Shown: piece after piece, positions 8,386 to 17,065 of the stretch
How positions within the stretch are numbered: the first letter of the stretch is position 1
Layout: each line of letters begins with the position of its first letter
DNA from: Flavipsychrobacter stenotrophus
GTDB taxonomy: Bacteria; Bacteroidota; Bacteroidia; Chitinophagales; Chitinophagaceae
NCBI RefSeq assembly: GCF_002954265.1
Contig: NZ_PPSL01000009.1
Span: 1 to 64,000, forward strand
Direction of reading: 5' to 3'
Length of the DNA: 64,000 nucleotides
Translations under genes and position numbers: made by a program
The notes under the pieces: model-generated
Told to the model about the DNA's origin: nothing
Databases searched by the model: none
The model's input: the letters and a program-made list of their open reading frames with translations, nothing else

Positions 8386-8811
8386 TTAGTCAAATTGATT
8401 AGGTGCGATACACTCTTGCCAGTATTCCACTATTTTTCTTATAGTACTTTCAAGTCCATCTATTGAATTGGGTTTTACAAAAAATCCTTGCACTGATAAA
8501 GCATATGCATCCAAAACAGCTTTCTTCGTAGTTGCAGTTGTAAAAAACAGATAAGGTATGCACTTAGTCTGTAGTTGTTCATTAGTGAAAATCTTACTTC
8601 TTAATTCGAACCCGTTTATCCTTGGCATATTGACATCCGATAAAATCAGAAAGGGATGTATTTCTGTTTTATTTAAAAATTCAAGTGCTGCATTGCCATC
8701 CGTGAAGTAAACAATTTCATTTTTGTATTGCAGTTTGTCAAATATTTCGATGAGCAACTGCTGGTCATCGATGTCATCTTCAATAACGATAATCGGCCCG
8801 TTCTTGTTCAT
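8386..8811 (-). CDS. Single-domain response regulator, paralogue B
   Basis: A 141-residue receiver domain with acidic residues VIEDDIDD, phospho-acceptor Asp in LSDVNMPRING, Thr in FFTTA and Lys in FVKPNS. It has no output domain. It is the closest relative in the window of the 5728-6153 regulator, equal in length and similar throughout. It lies inside the accessory segment bounded by tRNA fragments 1 and 2 and has no adjacent kinase. It could be an element-borne copy of the chromosomal regulator or the product of a local duplication. It probably intercepts phosphate from the same kinases (inference). Confidence 0.92.
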   Translation of the reverse strand: MNKNGPIIVIEDDIDDQQLLIEIFDKLQYKNEIVYFTDGNAALEFLNKTEIHPFLILSDVNMPRINGFELRSKIFTNEQLQTKCIPYLFFTTATTKKAVLDAYALSVQGFFVKPNSIDGLESTIRKIVEYWQECIAPNQFD

Positions 8812-8879
8812 ACAGTAACAGCTATATTATATTTCCAAAGGTAAAGTATTGGTGATTAATATAGCAGTAGTTACAACAT

Positions 8880-10418
8880 CTAATATTCGGTTTTTAAATC
8901 ACCATCTCTTAATTTCAATTCATAAAAATCAGTTCGCCTGTCTTTCAAATTTCTTACGCTTCCATAACTATGCAACTCGTCAAGTAACGATAGGTCGACT
9001 TCCGCAATAAGTATCATTTCAGTGTTGGCGGTTGCCTCACTTTTTATACAGTTTGACGGAAACGCAAAATCGCTGGGTGTGAATACCGCTGCCTGTGAGT
9101 ACTGGATGTCCATGTTTTCCACTTTGGGCAGATTGCCTACACTGCCAGTTATAGCCACATAACATTCATTTTCTATTGCACGCGCCTGTGCACATAGCCT
9201 GACACGCATGTAAGCATTCTGTGTATCCGTGAGGAACGGTACAAATAGTATCTGCATACCCTCGTCGGCAAGCAGCCTTGCCAGTTCGGGAAACTCGACA
9301 TCGTAACATATCAGTATACCCACCCTGCCAGCATCAGTATGGTAAACCTTTAGCTTATTGCCGCCTTGTATACCCCAGTGCTTTGCCTCGTCGGGAGTAA
9401 TGTGTATTTTTTCGTATTCATCGACGGCGCCGCTGCGGTGACATAGAAAACCTACATTTTTCAAGGAGTCTTTCTCGATACTTGGCAAGCTGCCAGTGAT
9501 GATATTGACATTGTAACGAATAGCCATTTCCCTAAACCTATCCTTTATTTCTGGAGTGAATTTAGCCAATTCGCGCATTGCTTCAGCCTCTGATAAATGG
9601 TTAAATCCTGCCAGCAAAGGCCCGTTGAATAATTCAGGCAGTACTGCGAAGTCACTTTTGTAAGCCGATACGGAATCGACAAAATATTCCAGTTGGCTAA
9701 ACATTTCATCCATGTCCTTGTAAAGGCGCATCTGCCATTGTATCAATCCCACCCTCACATAAGTTTTTACATTGAACAGGTTTTTACGATCTGCCTCGTA
9801 ATACACGTTTACCCATTGCAGTAAAGTTGCAAATTCTTTGCTCTGCTCGTCTTCGGGCATATAGTTATTGAGTACCCTGATAACATGAAAATCGTTAGAA
9901 AGCTGGAAGGTGAGCACCTGGTCGTATATTTCCTTGTTCTTTACCTTCTGTATATATTCTTTAGGTGACAACTGACCGGCATATTCATGATAATTAGGCA
10001 GTCTCCCGCCAAAAATCACCGCTCTCAAATTCAGGTTTTCGCAAAGGTCTTTCCTGGCATCATAAAGCCTTCTTCCCAATCTCAGCCCCCTGTAATCAGG
10101 ATGTATGAACACTTCAATGCCATATAGCACATCACCCTTACGCGTATGGGTATTGAAGGTGTAGTTACCCGTTATTTGTTTGTAAGTATGGACATCACCA
10201 AATTTTTTATAGTCAACGATAAGCGAGAGGGCGCAGCCGATAACTACGCCGCCAGACTTAATTACGATCTGACCCTCCGGGAATTTACTTATCAGGCTTT
10301 GTATTGCGTCGGCACTCCAATAACCGCCCTGCCACCCTTGATAGGAAGCTTTCATCGCCGAAAGCAATTCCTTGTAATCATCGAAATGTAATGCTCCTAT
10401 TTCTACTTGTTCTATCAT
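8880..10418 (-). CDS. GNAT acetyltransferase-nitrilase fusion protein
   Basis: This is a two-domain enzyme. Residues about 1-205 form a GCN5-type N-acetyltransferase (acetyl-CoA loop near YRGLRLGRRLYDARK). Residues about 220-505 form a carbon-nitrogen hydrolase of the nitrilase superfamily with the full catalytic triad: Glu262 in LPELFNG, Lys337 in YEKIHIT and Cys371 in LICYDVEFPE. The fusion is a known arrangement in Bacteroidota and Proteobacteria; its physiological substrate is an amide that I cannot specify. It is cytosolic with no signal peptide. The gene stands alone, 68 bases from the response regulator, and starts at an ATG preceded by an A/T-rich leader. It is intact with the expected length (512 residues). 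Confidence 0.93.
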   Translation of the reverse strand: MIEQVEIGALHFDDYKELLSAMKASYQGWQGGYWSADAIQSLISKFPEGQIVIKSGGVVIGCALSLIVDYKKFGDVHTYKQITGNYTFNTHTRKGDVLYGIEVFIHPDYRGLRLGRRLYDARKDLCENLNLRAVIFGGRLPNYHEYAGQLSPKEYIQKVKNKEIYDQVLTFQLSNDFHVIRVLNNYMPEDEQSKEFATLLQWVNVYYEADRKNLFNVKTYVRVGLIQWQMRLYKDMDEMFSQLEYFVDSVSAYKSDFAVLPELFNGPLLAGFNHLSEAEAMRELAKFTPEIKDRFREMAIRYNVNIITGSLPSIEKDSLKNVGFLCHRSGAVDEYEKIHITPDEAKHWGIQGGNKLKVYHTDAGRVGILICYDVEFPELARLLADEGMQILFVPFLTDTQNAYMRVRLCAQARAIENECYVAITGSVGNLPKVENMDIQYSQAAVFTPSDFAFPSNCIKSEATANTEMILIAEVDLSLLDELHSYGSVRNLKDRRTDFYELKLRDGDLKTEY

Positions 10419-10622
10419 AAAACGGTTCGGTATTAAAATTTGATAATAAAATTTAAGGTCAAATAATATGGCAAATGTAGCCGTGTGTAGGGAATACCTA
10501 AGGTTGGTAAATACATTACTACCAAAGTAGCTTATAGTGTTTTGGCTATGGGTTTATCAATGTCAATCTCTTAAGATATTAAACGCTCAAAAAATATAAT
10601 TTTTATAGATAAATTAAATACG

Positions 10623-10630
10623 TATCTTTA
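10623..10630 (+). promoter_or_regulatory. -7-like motif of the cold-shock gene
   Basis: TATCTTTA differs from the TAnnTTTG consensus only at the last base and lies 29 bases before the ATG, a plausible promoter position. Confidence 0.35.
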
Positions 10631-10658
10631 CCCTTTATTAATAGTTTAAATTTTAAGA

Positions 10659-10850
10659 ATGCAACAAGGTACAGTAAAGTTTTTCAATGAAACTAAAGGA
10701 TTTGGTTTCATATCACCATCAGCAGGCGGCGCAGATGTTTTCGTTCATGTTTCGGGCCTTGCTGGTGAGATTCGTGAAAATGACAGCGTGTCTTATGAGG
10801 TAGAAAATGGTAAGAAAGGTTTAAATGCAGTTAACGTCTCCGTTATCTAA
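10659..10850 (+). CDS. Cold-shock domain protein (CspA family)
   Basis: A 63-residue single cold-shock domain that binds single-stranded RNA or DNA and acts as an RNA chaperone. RNP1 is visible as KGFGFIS and RNP2 as VFVHVS. The typical opening is present (GTVKFFNETKGFGF). The length is a little under the usual 65-70 residues. It is monocistronic, with a -7-like motif upstream and a strong intrinsic terminator 20 bases after the stop. It could be regulated by temperature or growth phase, as is common for the family, but nothing in the leader shows this directly. Confidence 0.95.
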   Translation: MQQGTVKFFNETKGFGFISPSAGGADVFVHVSGLAGEIRENDSVSYEVENGKKGLNAVNVSVI

Positions 10851-10870
10851 TATTTTATATTTATCATTTA

Positions 10871-10900
10871 AAAGAAGCTGCTCAAATGGGCAGCTTCTTT
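10871..10900 (+). terminator. Intrinsic terminator of the cold-shock gene
   Basis: AAAGAAGCTGC and GCAGCTTCTTT pair perfectly over 11 bases around an eight-base loop and are followed by GTTTTAT. It also faces the convergent desaturase gene, whose stop is 22 bases away, and may serve both. Confidence 0.8.
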
Positions 10901-10921
10901 GTTTTATAGCTTCCCTGTTTT

Positions 10922-12016
10922 CTAATAAGAAGTCTTCGTTTCCATCTTTAGGCCGACACCCAAGGAGCGCATATGCCGGTAATGTGAAGCTATCGCACTA
11001 CCCATTGTAGGTATAGAGTTATACTGGATACCGAACTCTACACATTTTGCCTGTATTATTTTGCTCAGTGCCGGGTAATGAACATGGCTTATCCGAGGGA
11101 AAAGATGATGCTCGATCTGATAGTTGAGCCCGCCTACAAACCAGGTTATAAACAAATTTCCAGGAGCGAAATTTGCAGTCGTTCTAAGCTGGTGGATTGC
11201 CCATTCATTTTCGATTACCACATCGTCATCCCCGCAAAACTCGAATTCTGTTTCTTCAACAACATGGGCCAGCTGGAATACTACAGCGAGTGACAAACCT
11301 AATGTAATGTGCATACAAATAAAACCAACAAGCCACCGCTGTGATCCTACTATTGCTATAGGAATAATGATGTAAAAAAATATGTAAAGCGCCTTACTAA
11401 ACCAAAAGATAAAATGCTCTTTGAAAGTCATGTTTTTCAGCTCAGTGGTATATATCTTCCGGGTGCCATATTTTACGAAGTCAGTAACGAATATCCATAA
11501 TATAGAACTCAGGGCATAAATAACCCATAGATAGATGTGTTGGATACGGTGAAGCGGTTTCCATACCTGAGTGCTACTCTGCCTAATCAAAGGGCTCTTT
11601 GCAATGTCGTCATCTATCCCATCGACATTAGTATATGTATGGTGGATGATATTGTGTTTCTGTTTCCATATGAACGCATTACTACCCAATGCATTAAGTG
11701 TAAGCCCCATTAGGTCGTTTACCCACTTTTTACTTGAATAACTGCCATGATTTGCGTCATGCATAATGTTAAACCCAATACCGGATAGAACGAATCCTAA
11801 CACCGAAGATAAAATCATCCCGATTGGTAGAGAGTAACTATATGTCAGGAGATAAAAATACAGCGCCAAAGCAGATAATATCAAAATCAGAGACTTAATA
11901 TATAGCCTCCAATCACCAGTTTTCTGTATTCTTCCTTCAGCGAAGTAACCTTCCACATCTCCTTTAAGGGACTTAAAGAACACGGCTTTTTTGTTATTGT
12001 AGACGAGCTTTCCCAT
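10922..12016 (-). CDS. Membrane fatty acid (acyl) desaturase
   Basis: A 364-residue integral membrane desaturase of the front-end type that lacks the cytochrome b5 domain. The three diiron His boxes are present: HDANHGS (about residue 85), HNIIHH (about 120) and QIEHH near the C terminus, plus an extra His in HVVEETEF. Four or more hydrophobic segments surround them, as expected for the family. It introduces a double bond into acyl chains of membrane lipids, often in response to cold. The convergent cold-shock gene next door fits a cold-adaptation theme (inference). The start MGKLVYNNKKAVFF is a plausible ATG, and the length is normal. Confidence 0.93.
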   Translation of the reverse strand: MGKLVYNNKKAVFFKSLKGDVEGYFAEGRIQKTGDWRLYIKSLILILSALALYFYLLTYSYSLPIGMILSSVLGFVLSGIGFNIMHDANHGSYSSKKWVNDLMGLTLNALGSNAFIWKQKHNIIHHTYTNVDGIDDDIAKSPLIRQSSTQVWKPLHRIQHIYLWVIYALSSILWIFVTDFVKYGTRKIYTTELKNMTFKEHFIFWFSKALYIFFYIIIPIAIVGSQRWLVGFICMHITLGLSLAVVFQLAHVVEETEFEFCGDDDVVIENEWAIHQLRTTANFAPGNLFITWFVGGLNYQIEHHLFPRISHVHYPALSKIIQAKCVEFGIQYNSIPTMGSAIASHYRHMRSLGVGLKMETKTSY

Positions 12017-12157
12017 GTCACAAAAATGAATAAATTTGTAAAAAAAAGCAAAAAAAATTAGAGAGAAATTTTGTGCTTTTATATTACGCCGAAAGAGCTT
12101 GTATTTCTATATTTTTGCTTTTGTCTCATGATAAGAAAAAGAGCTTCATAACACTTT

Positions 12158-12355
12158 ATGCTGATATATAAGGTAACCTTCATTAAGAACAAAATCGATT
12201 CATGCAGACTATCAGTAAATACTATAATGGAAGGTAGTTATACCTGTGAGCAACATAACGGGTTTCTCATCTATGCGTTAATCAAGGCAGAGAATGAAGC
12301 AAAGGCAAGAGGGAAAGCATTGGAACTTATTGAACAAGTTTCATCAGCAAGGTAA
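12158..12355 (+). CDS. Small hypothetical protein, 65 residues
   Basis: A short ORF from an ATG with no recognised family. The second half (EAKARGKALELIEQ) is an amphipathic helix, and the first half has alternating beta-like residues. Residue composition is protein-like, but there is no Shine-Dalgarno or clear -7 motif. It lies divergently 140 bases from the desaturase. It may be a real small protein or noise. Confidence 0.4.
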   Translation: MLIYKVTFIKNKIDSCRLSVNTIMEGSYTCEQHNGFLIYALIKAENEAKARGKALELIEQVSSAR

Positions 12356-12842
12356 ATCAACAAGATATTCTTGTATCTGGTAACGTTAGGATACAAATAC
12401 CGAGTTGACTTTTCAATGGGCACCTGATTTCTAATCGGGTTTACTTCCTACTTTGTGTGGAGGGCGAAAGGCAAGGCTTTCGGGCTGCTGTAAGTGGGTG
12501 TCAATATTGACCCCGGACTAAATGCTCTCTTTTGTTCCTCTTTTGGAGTTGTTTTAATGACTTCATATCATGTTTGTCATGTCTAAGGAACACAATCAAT
12601 TCGTGCAAAATAAAGCTGAAACAAAACCCAGTGCTTTTTTAATGGGATTTAGTAAGCAGAACGTTGTTATTTTTTGAATTGACAAGGCTGGAAATTGTCT
12701 GAACATGCAAAGACGTTATGATGAGACGATTTGAGAAAAACAAAACATCATACTGAGGATAAAATATTTACTAAGTAATTATTCATGGACATAAATGTAT
12801 CCAAGGGCATAATTATTACAGTACAATATTAAATCATACTAT
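12356..12842. other. Intergenic region with tRNA-derived repeat B
   Basis: About 490 bases. The recognisable content is repeat copy B (12415-12514). The remainder up to the cheB-like gene is AT-rich with no ORF or structure I can support. Confidence 0.4.
12415..12514 (+). repeat. tRNA-derived repeat, copy B
   Basis: It starts with a tRNA anticodon-arm-like hairpin (CACCTGATTTCTAATCGGG), contains GAAAGGCAAGGC in the middle and ends with the palindrome GTCAATATTGAC flanked by G and C runs (12497-12514). Copy C at 14008 shares all three parts in the same order. Confidence 0.5.
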
Positions 12843-13874
12843 ATGAAACCAGTAAAATCCCCAAATACAAGTCATAAAAGCAAACAAATTGTTGTGATCG
12901 GTACTTCCGCGGGTGGACTGAAAGCATTGATAAGTTTAATTAGCCAATTACCTTCTGATTTCCCGGCGCCTTTGCTTATTGTTCAACATATTTCTTCAGA
13001 TGCAACAGGAGATGTGTTGATGGATGCCCTGAACAAAAATGGAAAACTCTGTAGTCGTCACGCAGTCCAAGGCGACATTGTCCAAGCAGGCAACATTTAT
13101 TTAGCGCCATCAGATCATCATTTGATGATTGAAAAAGGTGGCACCTTGTTGGTCACAAAAGGGGCGCAAGAAAACCGTTACCGCCCTGCCATCGATCCAT
13201 TGTTTCGTTCTGCGGCAGTAGCGTTTGGGAACAGGGTAACTGGAATACTTCTCACTGGTTATTTAGATGACGGAACCGCAGGATTGATTGCTGTACAGAG
13301 ATGCGGAGGTATCTGCATTGTTCAAGACCCCAAGGATGCAGACTATCCCGACATGCCGGCGAATGCCTTAAACCAGCTCAAAGTAAATTATTGTCTGCCG
13401 ATTGCACAAATGGGTGGAGTGCTGTTAAATCTAATGCAGCGGAAACTTAAAACCCAGAAGAATATTCCAAAAGATATTGAAATTGAATCTACCATAGCCG
13501 AAAGAGTGTTAAGCGATTTGCCTTCCGTCAACTCATTAGGTGAACAGGTCCCATTTAATTGTCCTGGTTGTGGTGGTGTATTATGGCGTATTGATAAAGG
13601 GACTTTAATGCGTTATCGCTGTCATACAGGCCATGCCTACACTGCAGCGGCACTGCTTGCTGAACAAACAAAACAAATTGAAGAGACGATGTGGACGGCA
13701 TTGCGCATGTTTGAAGAACGGAGGAACCTGCTGACAACGATGTCTAAAAATCTGAAAGGTGGTGCATCGAAATCTGCAATTGAACGAGCTAAACAATCGC
13801 AGGTACATATTGAACGTATCAAAGCTATCCTTTTAGCAGATGACAAGGTAACGCAAAGCGATACGCCAAAGTAA
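12843..13874 (+). CDS. Stand-alone CheB-type methylesterase domain protein
   Basis: This protein carries a CheB methylesterase/glutaminase domain (residues about 14-195) with the catalytic Ser22 in GTSAGG, His49 in VQHIS and Asp143 in LDDGTAG. The N-terminal receiver domain of classical CheB is absent. Residues about 235-265 have a CPGCG ... RCHTGH pattern that may bind zinc, followed by a helical C-terminal tail (to 343). This domain order is common in Bacteroidota proteins annotated as chemotaxis protein CheB. No chemoreceptor, CheR or CheA gene is nearby, so a link to chemotaxis is doubtful. The gene is alone between repeat copies B and C. It starts at ATG 12843 with an A-rich leader. Confidence 0.9.
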   Translation: MKPVKSPNTSHKSKQIVVIGTSAGGLKALISLISQLPSDFPAPLLIVQHISSDATGDVLMDALNKNGKLCSRHAVQGDIVQAGNIYLAPSDHHLMIEKGGTLLVTKGAQENRYRPAIDPLFRSAAVAFGNRVTGILLTGYLDDGTAGLIAVQRCGGICIVQDPKDADYPDMPANALNQLKVNYCLPIAQMGGVLLNLMQRKLKTQKNIPKDIEIESTIAERVLSDLPSVNSLGEQVPFNCPGCGGVLWRIDKGTLMRYRCHTGHAYTAAALLAEQTKQIEETMWTALRMFEERRNLLTTMSKNLKGGASKSAIERAKQSQVHIERIKAILLADDKVTQSDTPK

Positions 13875-14007
13875 CATTTAATAGACTATACTTACAGAAA
13901 CAACAAAGTTCAGGGACTGAAGTGTTTAGCTTAAAAAATGGACGTTATGTTTATAATGGAAAATATACCAGCACACAAACTGTCTTACGCTTTTTACACT
14001 TTCATAC

Positions 14008-14113
14008 AGGACACCTGATTCATAATCAGGCGAGTGAACAAATTTGTTGATGAATGAAAGGCAATGCAGACAAGACAATTGTCACGTCACACTCGGGGTC
14101 AATTTTGACCCCG
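14008..14113 (+). repeat. tRNA-derived repeat, copy C
   Basis: It starts with an intact tRNA anticodon arm carrying CAT (CACCTGATTCATAATCAGG, a 5-bp stem with a seven-base loop), contains GAAAGGCAATGC and ends with the hairpin CGGGGTC-AATTTT-GACCCCG (14094-14113). Confidence 0.55.
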
Positions 14114-14151
14114 CATTAAAACATGCAGTTAGTTAACTTTTTAAATATCCT

Positions 14152-14185
14152 GAAAGCAACTTTATTGCGACAATCAGCGCGACAA
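14152..14185 (+). repeat. GCGAC pair phased at 12 bp, second copy
   Basis: GCGAC at 14167 and 14179 within a stretch nearly identical to 8307-8340. It is a candidate recombinase arm site or other protein-binding iteron located inside the accessory segment. Confidence 0.4.
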
Positions 14186-14296
14186 TTTATTATTAACGGA
14201 TGGCTATAACGGTAGCTCATTAGAACAACATATTAAACGACAGTCCCTTTTCTCAATGGTAAAAACTAAAATACAATTTAAGTGCTGCTTATTTTT

Positions 14297-14791
14297 CTAC
14301 TTATTGACCATACTTTCAGCGATAGAGCCAATAATCCATGGTGCAGTTGCACTCTGTCCTTCTGGACTGTTACCACTATGAGTATAATTCCATTCTCCAT
14401 TTGTGATCCAATCTACAGCGTGTACAGTTTCATGTATAAGAGTGTTGGTAATGGATGAATGACTTCTGCGTAATTTAGCACTGTTAATTTTTATTTTGGT
14501 TACAGTTTTTGCATTAGCCCAAGCAATTGGACGCCAATAGTCAGTAACTTCAATCACACGGCCTAATTTTTGAAATTCATTCACTATTCGATGTCCACTA
14601 TATTCAGAATTATCAAATCTCGCAATTGTATCGATTCTGTTATAGAATGATGGGTCTCGTAATATCTTATTAGCGGCTTCTACAGCAAATGCTATCTTTT
14701 TATTATTCCCAGAATAATGTAATTGCGTCACTTGACCGTTACAAAACTGGCTTACGCAAAGAGCTAATAGAACTAATATTTTATGGCGCAT
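14297..14791 (-). CDS. Secreted HExxH-motif protein
   Basis: A 164-residue protein with a clean N-terminal signal peptide (MRHKILVLLALCVSQFCNG, cleavage before QV), so it is exported. Residues about 120-130 read LIHETVHAVDW, an HExxH zinc-metallopeptidase motif with a following Asp that could be the third ligand. The rest of the protein is too short for a classical peptidase family and I do not recognise it. It may be a minimal metallopeptidase or a structural relative. It lies between repeat copies C and D with the glycosylase-like gene upstream, 179 bases away, on the same strand. Confidence 0.75.
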   Translation of the reverse strand: MRHKILVLLALCVSQFCNGQVTQLHYSGNNKKIAFAVEAANKILRDPSFYNRIDTIARFDNSEYSGHRIVNEFQKLGRVIEVTDYWRPIAWANAKTVTKIKINSAKLRRSHSSITNTLIHETVHAVDWITNGEWNYTHSGNSPEGQSATAPWIIGSIAESMVNK

Positions 14792-14970
14792 GTTTTGATT
14801 TTAAATGTAATTTATTTAATAAATCTATCTGATCGCTATATTTTGATAATAATAAACGTGTAGAAAATCATTTCCTTTTCCACACATTACCTCCATTTTG
14901 AAGTTAATTATCAGGCGTCAGCCTTTATGCATTAACGATCGAACTTAAACTATGAACATTATATTTGGAT

Positions 14971-15717
14971 TTAGTATATCATAGGATTAACGCCAGACTG
15001 GATAAGCCATTCGTGATTCATTTGATGAAAGGTAGCGTTCATAACAACACCATTCGGTGACGCTGGGTCATTTACCCAAACCCAATATCGTGCAATTTTC
15101 TGTACTGCACTAACTTGATTTGGAATTGCAGGTATATTACCTCGACCTGATGGTGTTAAAATCTTTCTGAAAGTCACATTGCCTCGCGAATGTTGAACGA
15201 TATACTCCCATAAGCCATTTAAATGTGGATAACCTTGTAATGCTGTGGTCAGATAAACATCCTCTATCGAAGGCGTGTCATTGATAAATTTGGCAATATT
15301 TTCATGATTGTTTGTAGTTTGCCCTGCGCCCACAGCTTGATTAAGATACGTGTCATCATGGTTCGGCAGTGGTATCAAAACGTCCTGAATCAAATCGGCA
15401 AAGGTCAGTTTAAACTGACTGCATAAAATAAGAATCCTTTGAAGTGTTGGTGGATTTGCATTAGCAATACCTTGCTGGTTCGCGGCAAATCTTCTCTGTG
15501 ATAATGCTCTATTGTTTTGCGAGAAGTTTTCGAAAATTGGCCAAAAGTAATTCCTGCCATAGAAGAAGTCTGCCTGATTATTCGCATTACCTCCATCATT
15601 GTATGTGCCTATCATAAGCACCTTTGGGGCATACGGTGTTAGAGTCAGAATGGCGTTACGAGTTTGGAAGCCAGTATTTTCATTAAAGTGGTCTTTCTTT
15701 AAAAACAGATGCGGCAC
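14971..15717 (-). CDS. Uracil-DNA glycosylase superfamily-like protein
   Basis: A 248-residue cytosolic protein. Residues about 30-65 (VLMIGTYNDGG ... FFYGRNYFWPIFEN) match the shape of the UDG-superfamily active-site region, in which a hydrophobic strand and IG-x-x-N loop precede a (Y/F)-Y-x-x-x-N-x-F-W segment. This is as in hypoxanthine-DNA glycosylase-type proteins. The C-terminal H-x-x-N-H-E (QMNHEW) could supply the second motif. Repair of deaminated bases is therefore likely but not proven. The start is GTG at 15717; no ATG lies upstream in frame. It is carried in the accessory segment, directly before repeat D. Confidence 0.6.
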   Translation of the reverse strand: MPHLFLKKDHFNENTGFQTRNAILTLTPYAPKVLMIGTYNDGGNANNQADFFYGRNYFWPIFENFSQNNRALSQRRFAANQQGIANANPPTLQRILILCSQFKLTFADLIQDVLIPLPNHDDTYLNQAVGAGQTTNNHENIAKFINDTPSIEDVYLTTALQGYPHLNGLWEYIVQHSRGNVTFRKILTPSGRGNIPAIPNQVSAVQKIARYWVWVNDPASPNGVVMNATFHQMNHEWLIQSGVNPMIY

Positions 15718-15774
15718 AAGCTAAAGTTTGATGCCAATATATGAGGTTTTGCCAATATTCTCAATTAAAAGTTT

Positions 15775-15861
15775 GGGCCTATAGCTTAGCTGGATTGACA
15801 CACCATGTCAACCTTACTACGACGCCATTAGAAGCTGTCTGTAGGGTCAATTTTAACTACA
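15775..15861 (+). repeat. tRNA-derived repeat, copy D
   Basis: It opens with GGGCCTATAGCTTAGCTGG, which looks like the 5' acceptor strand and D arm of a tRNA, then diverges. It ends with a weaker hairpin (TGTAG/CTACA). It aligns with copies A and E through the block containing ACACCATGTCA. Confidence 0.5.
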
Positions 15862-15981
15862 ATCAATTATAACAGCACAACTACAAGATATTAAGTTAGC
15901 GCAAGATAGTGGTCAGGTTTCTTCTACTATGATAAAAGCAGAAAAGAGCCCATAGTAGACTCCTTTCTGATTCCATACTCA

Positions 15982-16173
15982 CTACCTATTTTCAAATCGA
16001 TCTGCTATCGATTTTAATTCGGTAGCGTTCAATGTGTCACAGGATGCAAGCTCTCCGAGATCGACATACAACCATCCGTTAGAAACAGTTATACCTCTCT
16101 TGCCAGGATTGTGATAGTCTCCGGCGCTTCCAGTCAATAGTGCACCAGACAAATTTATTTCTCCTACATGGTA
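15982..16173 (-). pseudogene. Orphan coding fragment, about 63 residues
   Basis: A leftward frame is open between a TGA at 16174-16176 and a TAG at 15982-15984. It reads as convincing protein (for example GSAGDYHNPGKRG and NGWLYVDLGEL), but it has no ATG at its beginning. It directly follows the 16181 gene in a different frame. It may be the remaining 3' end of a broken gene. The family was not recognised. Confidence 0.35.
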
Positions 16174-16180
16174 TCAGTTA

Positions 16181-16993
16181 TTATTTGTCGTCAAGTAATA
16201 TTATTTTGCTTTTGGAATGGTTTAGCACGAACTTGAATCTAAATCCACTTTTTAAAGTTCCAAAACCGCCTTTGGGATATTCAAATCCGCTCGGAAAGAA
16301 AATAATATTTAAATGTCGATAACCAAGATCAAAACTATTTGCGCTACGCTTCAAAAAAATTCCAGAACCAATTTTAATCTTAGCATGCCTGTCTTTATAT
16401 ATAGCATAATAAATTGGATATTCTGTTTCATTTTTTAAAAAGATGGGCTCTTCTTTTTCTTTAATTGCAGATGTAGAGGGCGAAGTTGAAAATGACGGTT
16501 GTGTCAGAATATTTTGGTTTCCTGAGCTCAAGTCATCTATAAGAGATATTTTTCTTAGTCTCAACTGCCTATAAAATGAATCAGTTTTTTTCAATTCGAA
16601 ATCATATATAATATTATTGTAATCAATCAACAAATCGACTAATTCTCCCATTTTCTCAATTTTTTTAAAATGGAAATCTTTGAATGTATCCATATTATAA
16701 GAAGTAACCAATGTCTTTCCATCCAATGATTGCATTTTGGATTTATTCCTATTAATATAGTTTGCTATAATGTTTAACTCTGAAACAGAAAAAGACAAGT
16801 ACGTTAATCGTATAACCAAATTTTCAGTTTCTTTCAAAAGGTCTTTAAAATCGCGAATAGAACGTTCGCACACCTCAATCTCTCTGTCATTCCTAAAAAA
16901 TATTCGATTATTTTCCTTGTTAATTATGATTCGCATGTGGTTAATATACCAAATACACTCATTTTTGTTTTGTAGTAGGACATCTGATAGCAT
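16181..16993 (-). CDS. Unknown protein, 270 residues
   Basis: A soluble, Lys- and Asn-rich protein with no recognised family. Residues 1-165 are mainly helical with heptad-like hydrophobic spacing (coiled coil likely). A Ser/Thr-rich linker (STSPSTSA) leads to a C-terminal beta-rich domain (about 190-265) with several aromatic residues. Codon use is more AT-rich than that of the neighbouring chromosomal genes, which fits acquired DNA. It is the only gene between repeat copies D and E. No function is proposed. Confidence 0.65.
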   Translation of the reverse strand: MLSDVLLQNKNECIWYINHMRIIINKENNRIFFRNDREIEVCERSIRDFKDLLKETENLVIRLTYLSFSVSELNIIANYINRNKSKMQSLDGKTLVTSYNMDTFKDFHFKKIEKMGELVDLLIDYNNIIYDFELKKTDSFYRQLRLRKISLIDDLSSGNQNILTQPSFSTSPSTSAIKEKEEPIFLKNETEYPIYYAIYKDRHAKIKIGSGIFLKRSANSFDLGYRHLNIIFFPSGFEYPKGGFGTLKSGFRFKFVLNHSKSKIILLDDK

Positions 16994-17065
16994 AGGAGAG
17001 AATTTGCCTATTAAAGATACGAGGATTGCGTGTAATAAATAACCCCTATCAGGAGGTCAAATCCG

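Larger units (their letters stand above)
13875..14296. other. Intergenic region with tRNA-derived repeat C
   Basis: About 420 bases between convergent genes. It holds repeat copy C (14008-14113) and a GCGAC pair (14152-14185). No gene is seen. Confidence 0.4.
15718..16180. other. Intergenic region with repeat D and an orphan coding fragment
   Basis: About 460 bases. It contains repeat copy D (15775-15861), a hairpin with CTACTATG/CATAGTAG arms near 15925-15960, and the orphan frame at 15982-16173. Confidence 0.4.
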
